Shown here: one piece after another, positions 36,222-44,069 of the stretch
How positions within the stretch are numbered: the stretch's first letter is position 1
Layout of the letters: each line of letters starts with the position of its first letter
Assembly (NCBI GenBank): GCA_024639825.1
Contig: JAHEGH010000003.1
Location: 1 to 64,000 of the forward strand
Length of the DNA stretch: 64,000 nucleotides
Direction of reading: 5' to 3'
DNA from: Gammaproteobacteria bacterium
Lineage (GTDB): Bacteria; Pseudomonadota; Gammaproteobacteria; Steroidobacterales; Woeseiaceae
Translations under genes and position numbers: made by a program
The notes under the pieces: generated by a model
What the model saw: the letters and a program-made list of their open reading frames with translations, nothing else
What the model was told of the DNA's origin: nothing
The model's database searches: none

Positions 36222-37507
36222 TGCAGGCGCTGCGCGCATCGCTTCTGCACTGCCTTGCCGATCCGGGCGACCAGTCGAACCGGTCGGCCTATGAATATTT
36301 TGCAGATGGCCTGCTGCTCGTCGACGAAGGGCATATCGTCGCTGCGGGCGAAGCGACCAGGCTACTGGGCGAACTCCCCGCGGATACGGCAGTCATCGAC
36401 TATGCGGGCAAGCTCATCGTTCCCGGGTTTATCGACTGCCATGTGCATTTCCCACAGCTCGATATCATTGGCTCTTATGGCGCGCAGTTGCTCGACTGGC
36501 TCAACCGCTACGCGTTTCCTGCAGAAGCAAAATTCGCGGATCCGGACTACGCGCGTGAAGTCGCTGGCGTATTCATCGATGAGCTGCTCAAGAACGGCAC
36601 GACGACGGCGCTCGTATTTGGCACTGTCCACCCGCACTCCGCCGACGCTATCTTCGAGGCTGCCGACGCGAAAGGCATGCGGCTGATCGCGGGCAAGGTT
36701 CTGATGGATAGCAACTGCCCGGCGGAGTTACGCGACGACGCTGAGACGGGTTACACGGACAGCAAGGCACTGATCGAGCGCTGGCACGGCAAAGGGCGGC
36801 TTGGCTACGCGATTACGCCGCGCTTCGCGTTTACCTCCTCCGCGGCGCAGCTCGCAGCTGCAGGACGACTGGCGAGCGAGTACCCCGATGTCTGGATTCA
36901 TACGCACCTCGCCGAAAACATGGACGAGGTCGAGGAGGTCGCAAGACTCTTTCCTGACAGCCGCAGCTATCTGGATGTCTACGAGCAACATGGCCTGCTA
37001 AGAGAGCGTGCTGTGTTTGCCCATTGCCTGCACATGGATGATGCGGATCGAGCGAGCATGTCTGCCCATGGAGGGGCTGCCGCGTTTTGTCCGACATCAA
37101 ACCTGTTCCTTGGCAGCGGCCTGTTTGACCTGCCAGCATTCCGGCATGCGGGTATCCGATGTGGGCTGGGCACCGACGTGGGTGGCGGGACGAGTCTGTC
37201 GCTACTCAAAACAGCCAGCGAAGCCTACAAGGTGTTACACCTGCAGGAGCATGCGCTGCCTGCAACACGCGCCCTTTACCTGGCGACCCTCGGCGCCGCC
37301 GAAGCGCTGTACCTTGACGACAAGATCGGTAATTTCGCAGGTGGCAAGGAGGCGGATTTCGTCGTGCTCGATTTTGAGGGTTCAAACCTGACGGCGCGGC
37401 GCACCGCCGCAGCCGAGACGATTGAAGAAAAACTGTTCGCGCTGATCACGCTTGCGGACGATCGCAACATCGCGGCAACTTACGTAAACGGAATAAAGGC
37501 TCACTGA
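36221..37507 (+). CDS. guaD: guanine deaminase
   Basis: 428 aa, GTG start; VPGFIDCHVHFPQLDIIGSYGAQLLDWLNRYAFPAE, IHTHLAENMDEVE, GLGTDVGGGTSLS. Confidence 0.95.
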   Translation: MQALRASLLHCLADPGDQSNRSAYEYFADGLLLVDEGHIVAAGEATRLLGELPADTAVIDYAGKLIVPGFIDCHVHFPQLDIIGSYGAQLLDWLNRYAFPAEAKFADPDYAREVAGVFIDELLKNGTTTALVFGTVHPHSADAIFEAADAKGMRLIAGKVLMDSNCPAELRDDAETGYTDSKALIERWHGKGRLGYAITPRFAFTSSAAQLAAAGRLASEYPDVWIHTHLAENMDEVEEVARLFPDSRSYLDVYEQHGLLRERAVFAHCLHMDDADRASMSAHGGAAAFCPTSNLFLGSGLFDLPAFRHAGIRCGLGTDVGGGTSLSLLKTASEAYKVLHLQEHALPATRALYLATLGAAEALYLDDKIGNFAGGKEADFVVLDFEGSNLTARRTAAAETIEEKLFALITLADDRNIAATYVNGIKAH

Positions 37508-37651
37508 TTATTCGCCGCCGGCCCCGATATGCAGAACGATCGCCCAGACGGCATACAGGAGCACCGTTGCACCGAACAGGAAGCCAACCAACAGGAGCAG
37601 CCTTTTTTGCCAGGCAGGTGGCGGCTGCTTTTCGTAGGGTCGCTTTATCAT
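37508..37651 (-). CDS. small (47 aa) single-TM membrane protein
   Basis: Manual translation: MIKRPYEKQPPPAWQKRLLLLVGFLFGATVLLYAVWAIVLHIGAGGE*; below the ORF-track cutoff. Confidence 0.5.
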   Translation of the reverse strand: MIKRPYEKQPPPAWQKRLLLLVGFLFGATVLLYAVWAIVLHIGAGGE

Positions 37652-37683
37652 CCCTCTATACTACGGCAAAGCGTCGAAGCCGT

Positions 37684-38121
37684 TCAGTCTGCGACGATTA
37701 CCTCAGTCTCCAGGTGTGAGTCCGCCTTCATCGAGTTCGTTATCAGGCAGTACTTCTCAGCCTTTTCGAGAATGGTGGTGGCCTTCTTCTCGTTCGTCCC
37801 GGGCGGCACGGTTAATGTCGCGCTGACCCTGAAGCCTGTGAACTGCGTGAGCTTCTCGATCTTGTCGAGGTCACCTTCTGCCGCGCACTCAAGTGTTAGC
37901 CATTCCAGCTTCGCCGTTCTCGCAATAGCCCTGAAACTCAACACGAAGCAATTGGCAACTGCACCGACCAGCAGCGTTTCGGGGGACCAGACATCGCCGG
38001 GACCACCGAACTCGGGGGGTCCCGCCGTCTCGAGATCGGGTAGCCCATCGGCCGACAAAATCACATTGGCAGCGTCCTCGGCCGAAGCCGCAACACGGTA
38101 AATATGGGGTAGGTCTTGCAT
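37684..38121 (-). CDS. OsmC-family protein
   Basis: Internal Met MQDLPHIYRVAASAEDAANVIL; GDVWSPETLLVGAVANCFVLSFRAIAR; typical OsmC. Confidence 0.85.
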   Translation of the reverse strand: MQDLPHIYRVAASAEDAANVILSADGLPDLETAGPPEFGGPGDVWSPETLLVGAVANCFVLSFRAIARTAKLEWLTLECAAEGDLDKIEKLTQFTGFRVSATLTVPPGTNEKKATTILEKAEKYCLITNSMKADSHLETEVIVAD

Positions 38122-38216
38122 GATCTGACTCGTTGGGAATAGTGTACGTATAGTCCCGACTAGATGCTGCGGATGCAATCGTTTCATAGTCTCGGATAAC
38201 CGAGACAGGAGGCTGA

Positions 38217-38618
38217 ATGCGCGATATTCCTATCGTTCAAGTCATGACGCCTGACCCAGCGACAATCAGTCCGCAGAGCAGCGCGGCTGAGGCGCGGCGC
38301 CTGCTCAATAGTAACGTCATCAATCACCTGCCCGTTATTGAGGACGGCCGCCTGGTCGGCATTGTCTCCTCATCCGACTTTCTCAAACTCCACCTTCTCG
38401 ACGGCAAGTTACCGATCGTCTCCGAAGCAACCGTAAACCAGATCATGGAAACCAAGGTCATCGTCGTAAACAAGAGCGCAACCTTGCGCGACGCGGCCGA
38501 AAAACTGTCGGTGGGTGGTTTTCATGCGCTGCCGGTGATCGACCGCAAACGGCGCCTGGTTGGAATGGTTACGTCCAGCGACATCATCGGCGTGCTGGTT
38601 TCGAAGCTGGATAACTAG
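38217..38618 (+). CDS. tandem CBS-domain protein
   Basis: 133 aa; VMTPDPATISPQSSAAEARRLLNSNVINHLPVIEDGRLVGIVSSSD and a second CBS repeat. Confidence 0.9.
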   Translation: MRDIPIVQVMTPDPATISPQSSAAEARRLLNSNVINHLPVIEDGRLVGIVSSSDFLKLHLLDGKLPIVSEATVNQIMETKVIVVNKSATLRDAAEKLSVGGFHALPVIDRKRRLVGMVTSSDIIGVLVSKLDN

Positions 38619-39751
38619 CGCACGAGGATCGCGCGAAAGTCATTCACATTGGTGCGAGTCGGGCCAGTCATAACCAGGTCCCCGAGTGCGTCAAAGAACG
38701 CATAGCTGTCATTATTTGCCAGCAAGGCAAGCGCGTCGTTCGATGACCGCCGCAGCGTGTCGGGGCGGATCAGGCACCCCGCGTTGTCGCCGGCGCCATC
38801 GATGCCGTCCGTGTCTGCAGCGAGCGCCCATATGCCTTCATGCCCGTTCAGCGCGATCGCCAGTGCGAGCCCATACTCTCCGTTCCGCCCGCCGCGGCCA
38901 TCACCGCTTACGCGCACCGTGGTTTCGCCGCCGGAGAGAATTACGCAGGGTGGTTCGACCGGGCCCCGCCCAGCGGCAATGTCGATTGCGAGCTGCGCAT
39001 GCTCCGCTGCGAGCTCACGCGCATCACCAGCCAGGTCGCCGAGCAAATAGGGACTGATGTCGAGCTCCATGGCGCGCAGTGCGGCTGCCTGGAGCGCGTC
39101 ATCACTGGTGGCGAGGATGCGAACGTCGCTTTCACGCGCCGCCGCTGCATCGACAACAGTGGGACCCGACGCGACGACGGATGGATCGTTACCCGGGACG
39201 TCCGAGATGATTAGCGTAATGACATTTGCCGGTGCGCACGCGGCAGCCAGCTTTCCACCTTTGACGGCTGACAGTTCTTTGCGGGCTGCATTGATCTCGT
39301 GGATCGCCGCGCCACTCATCAGTAGCTCGGACGTCCTGGCCTGCTTTTCCTCGAGTGTGATGCCGGGCGTCGGTGCGCATAACAGGGACGAACCGCCACC
39401 TGATAACAGGCATACGACCGTGTCGTCGGCCGAGAGGTTTGAGACCCTATCCAGAATGCGGCGCGTGGCCGCCACGCCATTTTCGTCCGGCACAGGATGG
39501 CCGGCCTCGACGACTTCTATGTGTTCGCAATCAGCGCCATGGCCGTAGGGAACGATGACGAGCCCAACCAATGGGCCAGCCCATTGCTGTTCAAGCACGA
39601 GTGCCATGCTGGCTGCCGCTTTGCCGGCACCCACAACAATGACATTTCCAGCTGGCTTGTCCTCGAGCCACAGCGGAACGCATGCGGCCGGACTGGCGGC
39701 CGCCACAGCCGCATCAAACAGGATGCGTAGAAGCCGGGTGTCGTCGGTCAT
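38615..39751 (-). CDS. glycerate 2-kinase (DUF4147/MOFRL; TtuD/GckA-like)
   Basis: 378 aa; VVGAGKAAASMALVLEQQW, LLSGGGSSLLCAPTPGITLEEK, ILSGGETTVRVSGDGRGGRNGEYGLALA. Confidence 0.9.
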   Translation of the reverse strand: MTDDTRLLRILFDAAVAAASPAACVPLWLEDKPAGNVIVVGAGKAAASMALVLEQQWAGPLVGLVIVPYGHGADCEHIEVVEAGHPVPDENGVAATRRILDRVSNLSADDTVVCLLSGGGSSLLCAPTPGITLEEKQARTSELLMSGAAIHEINAARKELSAVKGGKLAAACAPANVITLIISDVPGNDPSVVASGPTVVDAAAARESDVRILATSDDALQAAALRAMELDISPYLLGDLAGDARELAAEHAQLAIDIAAGRGPVEPPCVILSGGETTVRVSGDGRGGRNGEYGLALAIALNGHEGIWALAADTDGIDGAGDNAGCLIRPDTLRRSSNDALALLANNDSYAFFDALGDLVMTGPTRTNVNDFRAILVR

Positions 39752-40353
39752 CCGACCGGCAGGTTGTCGTCCGTCTTTACGTGAGGTGCAAGGCGTTTGA
39801 GCAGGCCAGCCATCTCCGGGCGATTCTCCATGAGCTCATTAATCGAGAAACCCGACAGCTCATACGGCAACACGAGCCAGTCGGTGGTCTCGTGCACGTA
39901 ATATTCAGGAACCCTCAAGGTCTTCTCACTGGGCCGGTACCACACCGTAGCAACCCGGATATCATGCGGCAGGTTTCGTCGGGTCTTGAGGGCGAGCTGT
40001 TCCAGGACCGCGGTAACGCTTGAACCCGTGCTGTAGACATCGTCAACAATCAGCATCGAGTGATGTGAGCACAGGTTCTCGAGCAGATACTGCAGGCCGT
40101 GCACGCGTATGGATTCGGCCTTGTCCACCATCTGTGAGTAGCTGCGCGCCCCCGTATAAGAGGTGCGGATGGCAATGTGGTCGGTTTTGACCCCGAAGTA
40201 GTCAAGCCCCTCCTGTACCGCAATGCCCACGGCGCTGCCGCCGCGCCACAGGCCGACCAGGAAGTCTGGCTTGAATCCCGCCTCGTAAATATTGGCTGCC
40301 AGCTGGAACGAATCCCGAAGCAGGTCGTCCGCCGCAATAAATCGCTCATTCAT
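39748..40353 (-). CDS. phosphoribosyltransferase, paralogue A
   Basis: 201 aa; PRPP-binding motif MLIVDDVYSTGSSVTAVLEQL; LVGLWRGGSAVGIAV. Confidence 0.85.
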   Translation of the reverse strand: MNERFIAADDLLRDSFQLAANIYEAGFKPDFLVGLWRGGSAVGIAVQEGLDYFGVKTDHIAIRTSYTGARSYSQMVDKAESIRVHGLQYLLENLCSHHSMLIVDDVYSTGSSVTAVLEQLALKTRRNLPHDIRVATVWYRPSEKTLRVPEYYVHETTDWLVLPYELSGFSINELMENRPEMAGLLKRLAPHVKTDDNLPVG

Positions 40354-40438
40354 TATTCTTGTACTCGGGCTGCGCTGAGCTAAAATCGAAGTCTGCCATT
40401 ATAAGGCTCCTCCGTAGTCCGCAATCAAGAGAATAACA

Positions 40439-41011
40439 ATGGACAAGACAGTACTTTCCGCCCAGGACCTCCTCGAGGACTCGATCGAGCTCGGCATCAA
40501 GGTCGTCGAGAGCGGCTTCGAGCCGACGATGATTATCGCGATCTGGCGCGGGGGCACCCCTGTCGGCATGGCATTGCAGGAGACGCTGACCTACTGCGGC
40601 ATAACGTCAGACCACATCGCTATTCGCACGTCGTCCTACACGGGCGTCGACCAGCGCGGCCATGTGGCCGTGCACGGTCTGAATTACATCATCAAGAAGA
40701 TCTGTCACGACGATCGCGTCCTGATCGTCGACGACGTCTTCGATACCGGTAACACGATCAAGGCCGTCATCGAGGAACTGGGCAACCGCGCTCGCGGTAA
40801 CACCCCCGACGACATCAGGGTGGCCGTGCCCTGGTTCAAGCCAAGCCGCAACGAGACCGACCTGGTGCCCGACTACTTCCTGCGCGAAACTGATGAGTGG
40901 CTCGTATTTCCGCATGAGCTCGACGCACTGACGCCGGAAGAGCTGGAGCGGCATCGTCCGGGGATTGCAGCAATCGTTCACGGCATAAAAGCCCCGGCAA
41001 AGTCCGCCTGA
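40439..41011 (+). CDS. phosphoribosyltransferase, paralogue B
   Basis: 190 aa; VLIVDDVFDTGNTIKAVIEELG; IIAIWRGGTPVGMAL; clearly homologous to paralogue A. Confidence 0.87.
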   Translation: MDKTVLSAQDLLEDSIELGIKVVESGFEPTMIIAIWRGGTPVGMALQETLTYCGITSDHIAIRTSSYTGVDQRGHVAVHGLNYIIKKICHDDRVLIVDDVFDTGNTIKAVIEELGNRARGNTPDDIRVAVPWFKPSRNETDLVPDYFLRETDEWLVFPHELDALTPEELERHRPGIAAIVHGIKAPAKSA

Positions 41012-41014
41012 CCC

Positions 41015-41584
41015 ATGCGCAGGGTTTGCGTTTACTGCGGCTCGAATTCGGGCAGGCGTCTGGAATACGCAGCCGCCGCACGGGAACTCGCCGACGTCCT
41101 GGTGCGGCACGAACTTGAACTTGTCTACGGTGGTGCCGACAGGGGCATCATGGGTGTGATCGCGGATGCCGTTCTGGAGCAGGGTGGCAAGGTACACGGC
41201 GTCATTCCACAGATGTTGTGCGAAAAGGAAATCGCTCACCAGGGCCTGACCGAGTTGCACGTCGTCGCATCGATGCATGCACGCAAAACAATGATGGCGG
41301 CGCTATCTGACGGGTTTATCGCGATGCCAGGCGGTTTCGGCACGCTCGAAGAAATTATCGAGATCGTCACCTGGGGGCAGCTTGGCTTCCATGACAAGCC
41401 CTGCGGCTTGCTCAACACAGATGGCTACTTCGATCATTTGCTTGCCTACCTGGACAACGCCAGCGCCGAGGGTTTTCTGCGCGATGAAAATCGCAACATG
41501 CTGTTGTGTGATTCCGACCCCGCCAGTCTGATCCGGCAGTTCGAGCGCTATACCGCGCCGCATGTTGAGAAGTGGACTGCCTAA
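41015..41584 (+). CDS. LOG-family Rossmann-fold protein (TIGR00730-type nucleoside 5'-monophosphate phosphoribohydrolase)
   Basis: 189 aa; VYCGSNSG, LVYGGADRGIMG, MPGGFGTLEEIIEIVTWGQLG. Confidence 0.92.
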   Translation: MRRVCVYCGSNSGRRLEYAAAARELADVLVRHELELVYGGADRGIMGVIADAVLEQGGKVHGVIPQMLCEKEIAHQGLTELHVVASMHARKTMMAALSDGFIAMPGGFGTLEEIIEIVTWGQLGFHDKPCGLLNTDGYFDHLLAYLDNASAEGFLRDENRNMLLCDSDPASLIRQFERYTAPHVEKWTA

Positions 41585-42747
41585 CGAAAGTTTAGTTTCA
41601 ACTGCCCCGACGCCGGCGCGCGCAGATTCTGGCCGTGCAACCGGTAACGCATTCCAAAACGTCTGCCGCTTAGTTCGTTGCCAATACACAAGAGCAGTGG
41701 TGATATAAAAACCTCAATGGGTTCACCGACAGGAATATCACCGATTTTCGCAGTGATATTAACCGCATCATCCTTGAGCGATACGGCCGGGTAGCTCGCG
41801 ATCTCATCTGGCGTTCTCGCAACGAAGCGATCGTCGACCTGACGCCTGGGTGGACTATCGGCGACGTAGAACGAGTTGTGATTCGGTAGCGCTATCGCGA
41901 GCGACGCGTCGATTATCGGTTCCTCGCCCTGGTTGAAAACGACCAGCTGCAGTTTCTGCGCGCGTTCGTGGAACAGGAAATGACTGTCCTGATTCCGGTA
42001 CTTGTCTCGTATCTGGCCAAGCTCCTGCATGATGTCTTCGGGCGAGCGATCGACGTAAGGGTCCTCAGTGCCATACAGACGCGCGTGTGTGAGGCGAGCT
42101 ACCATGGTCGTTGATCCCGAACGCCTGGACTGCTTGCGAATGTCGAGCATCTCTTCGAGTTTCAGGGAAGCGAGTGCCGAAGGCATTGCCGCAAGGTCGC
42201 AGGTCGGCAGAGCAAGCTCCTTGTGAATAATCTCACCCGGGAATCCGATTTCGATATCGCCAGCGGAGACGGAGTCCCGGAATTTGTGTTCGAACAGCTC
42301 CATCAGCTGACGCCGTCCCATTTTGACGGGCGTGTTCTTGACGCGTTTATACGCATCACCGCGCCGCAGACTTTCGGAGAAATCGGCACGCATCATGTAT
42401 GGCCGGTCCTGGCAGTCACCGACCTCAAATACACCGACGCGATTGCCGTCGAGCGACACCGGTTTGTAGCGGATGCGAACCGGCGGTTCGATGAATTCGT
42501 TTGCCAGTGACTGGTACGAGGGTTTTCCGGAGAAGTCGTCGGCATCGATCGATCGCGCCTGCTTGCGGCCCTTGCTGTCGAAATCCACGCCCACGACGAT
42601 ATAGCGATTGCCCTCAACAGCGGCATTCGCGATGGCCAGCACGTCACGCAGGAAGGACTGTAAGCCGTCCTTCCCGTACGCACTTTTTCGAAACTGGACA
42701 CCGGTATCCGGTGTCCCGGATCTGGCTATTTTCAACAGACGGTCCAT
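41581..42747 (-). CDS. AlbA_2/Schlafen-like domain protein
   Basis: 388 aa; GVQFRKSAYGKDGLQSFLRDVLAIANAAVEGNRYIVVGVD...SLRRGDAYKRVKNTPVKMGRRQLMELFE, resembling AlbA_2 (divergent AAA_4). Confidence 0.6.
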   Translation of the reverse strand: MDRLLKIARSGTPDTGVQFRKSAYGKDGLQSFLRDVLAIANAAVEGNRYIVVGVDFDSKGRKQARSIDADDFSGKPSYQSLANEFIEPPVRIRYKPVSLDGNRVGVFEVGDCQDRPYMMRADFSESLRRGDAYKRVKNTPVKMGRRQLMELFEHKFRDSVSAGDIEIGFPGEIIHKELALPTCDLAAMPSALASLKLEEMLDIRKQSRRSGSTTMVARLTHARLYGTEDPYVDRSPEDIMQELGQIRDKYRNQDSHFLFHERAQKLQLVVFNQGEEPIIDASLAIALPNHNSFYVADSPPRRQVDDRFVARTPDEIASYPAVSLKDDAVNITAKIGDIPVGEPIEVFISPLLLCIGNELSGRRFGMRYRLHGQNLRAPASGQLKLNFR

Positions 42748-42771
42748 GGATCAGGTAATTTTTGCCCAATT

Positions 42772-43902
42772 ATGTTCAACAGAACGGGATCCAATCGACA
42801 GTTTTCAGGACTCGACCCAGACAATGGCGCGGTTTACAGGATCGTTGGCATTGGCGACACTCGCGGCATGACGACCGAATCCGCCGCCCTGGCAGCCATA
42901 TCGGCAGAGGCACCCTCACTCGCCACAGAGGTGGTCGCCCATGCAATCGAGACCCAGTTCGGCCTGGCCGGTGACTATTCGGCGCTGGTCAGCGAGCGGG
43001 ACCAGAATTTCCTGCTGCGGACCGGATCCGGCGAAAAATTCGTCGCCAAGGTGACAAGCAGTGCCGAGGATGCGGCTGCAACGGATTTCCAGATCGGTGC
43101 ACTGCTCCATCTTGAGAAGTCCCCCGACCTGCTCGTGCCACGGGTGTATCGCACGCTGGCAGGCAAAGCATCGGGTCATATCAAGGACGGTAACGGAACC
43201 TACCGCCTGCGGGTTGTCACCTGGGTCGATGGAGCGCCGCTTGAGTCCCGGCCTCTCGATAGAGTCACGAGCGGCAAGCTTGGCAGCGCACTGGCCCGGC
43301 TCGACGCCAGCCTCACAGCATACTCACACCCTGGCGAGAACCCGACCTTGCTATGGGACTTGCGGCGCACGGCGGAGCTTCGCAATCTCATTGAAAATAT
43401 TACGGATCTGTCTGTTCGGGATAGAGTCGCAACCGTCATTGATGACTTCGAAAAACGCGTTCTGCCGGTCGTTGGGGAGCTTCGCTCCCAGGTCATTCAT
43501 GCCGATGCCAATCCGGGCAATATCCTGATCGCCGATGAGGGCATCGGCTTCATCGATTTTGGTGACATGATGAAGGCGCCGCTGGCATTCGATGTCGCAA
43601 TCGCCGCGTCCTATCTGCGGGTTTTCGAGGCCGAACCGCTGCAGTTCATTGTGCCGTTCGTCGAGAATTATCACTCGATTACGCCCCTCGAGGGTCTCGA
43701 AGCAGACCTCTTGTTCGACCTGGTGCGCGCACGGCTGGCGATGACGGTGACTTTGCTTTACTGGCGTCTTGGCGCCCGTCGTGAGGACGATCCGTATCGG
43801 CAAAAAGCGCTCGATGCCGAGAGTGGGGCCGAGCGCTACCTCGCCGTGCTGGATTCTCTGGGGCGCACGGCCTTCCGCCAAAAGCTGGTTTTTATTCAAT
43901 AA
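42772..43902 (+). CDS. aminoglycoside-phosphotransferase-like kinase family protein
   Basis: 376 aa; QVIHADANPGNILIADEGIGFIDFGDMMKAPLAFDVAIAASY (Brenner and DFG-like motifs). Confidence 0.85.
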   Translation: MFNRTGSNRQFSGLDPDNGAVYRIVGIGDTRGMTTESAALAAISAEAPSLATEVVAHAIETQFGLAGDYSALVSERDQNFLLRTGSGEKFVAKVTSSAEDAAATDFQIGALLHLEKSPDLLVPRVYRTLAGKASGHIKDGNGTYRLRVVTWVDGAPLESRPLDRVTSGKLGSALARLDASLTAYSHPGENPTLLWDLRRTAELRNLIENITDLSVRDRVATVIDDFEKRVLPVVGELRSQVIHADANPGNILIADEGIGFIDFGDMMKAPLAFDVAIAASYLRVFEAEPLQFIVPFVENYHSITPLEGLEADLLFDLVRARLAMTVTLLYWRLGARREDDPYRQKALDAESGAERYLAVLDSLGRTAFRQKLVFIQ

Positions 43903-44069
43903 CCTGGACCGGGTCCCCGGGCCTGGCGGTGAGGCTCTCACCATTTTTGTGATTTTTCGACCATTTTTGGCGCCCGCGATGTTGTAAACCTGAGAAACAG
44001 TTCCGGGAATCAAGCGCTTACGGCCCCTATCATGGGCCCCTGTATTTCGTTAAATCAAACTGAAGATCG

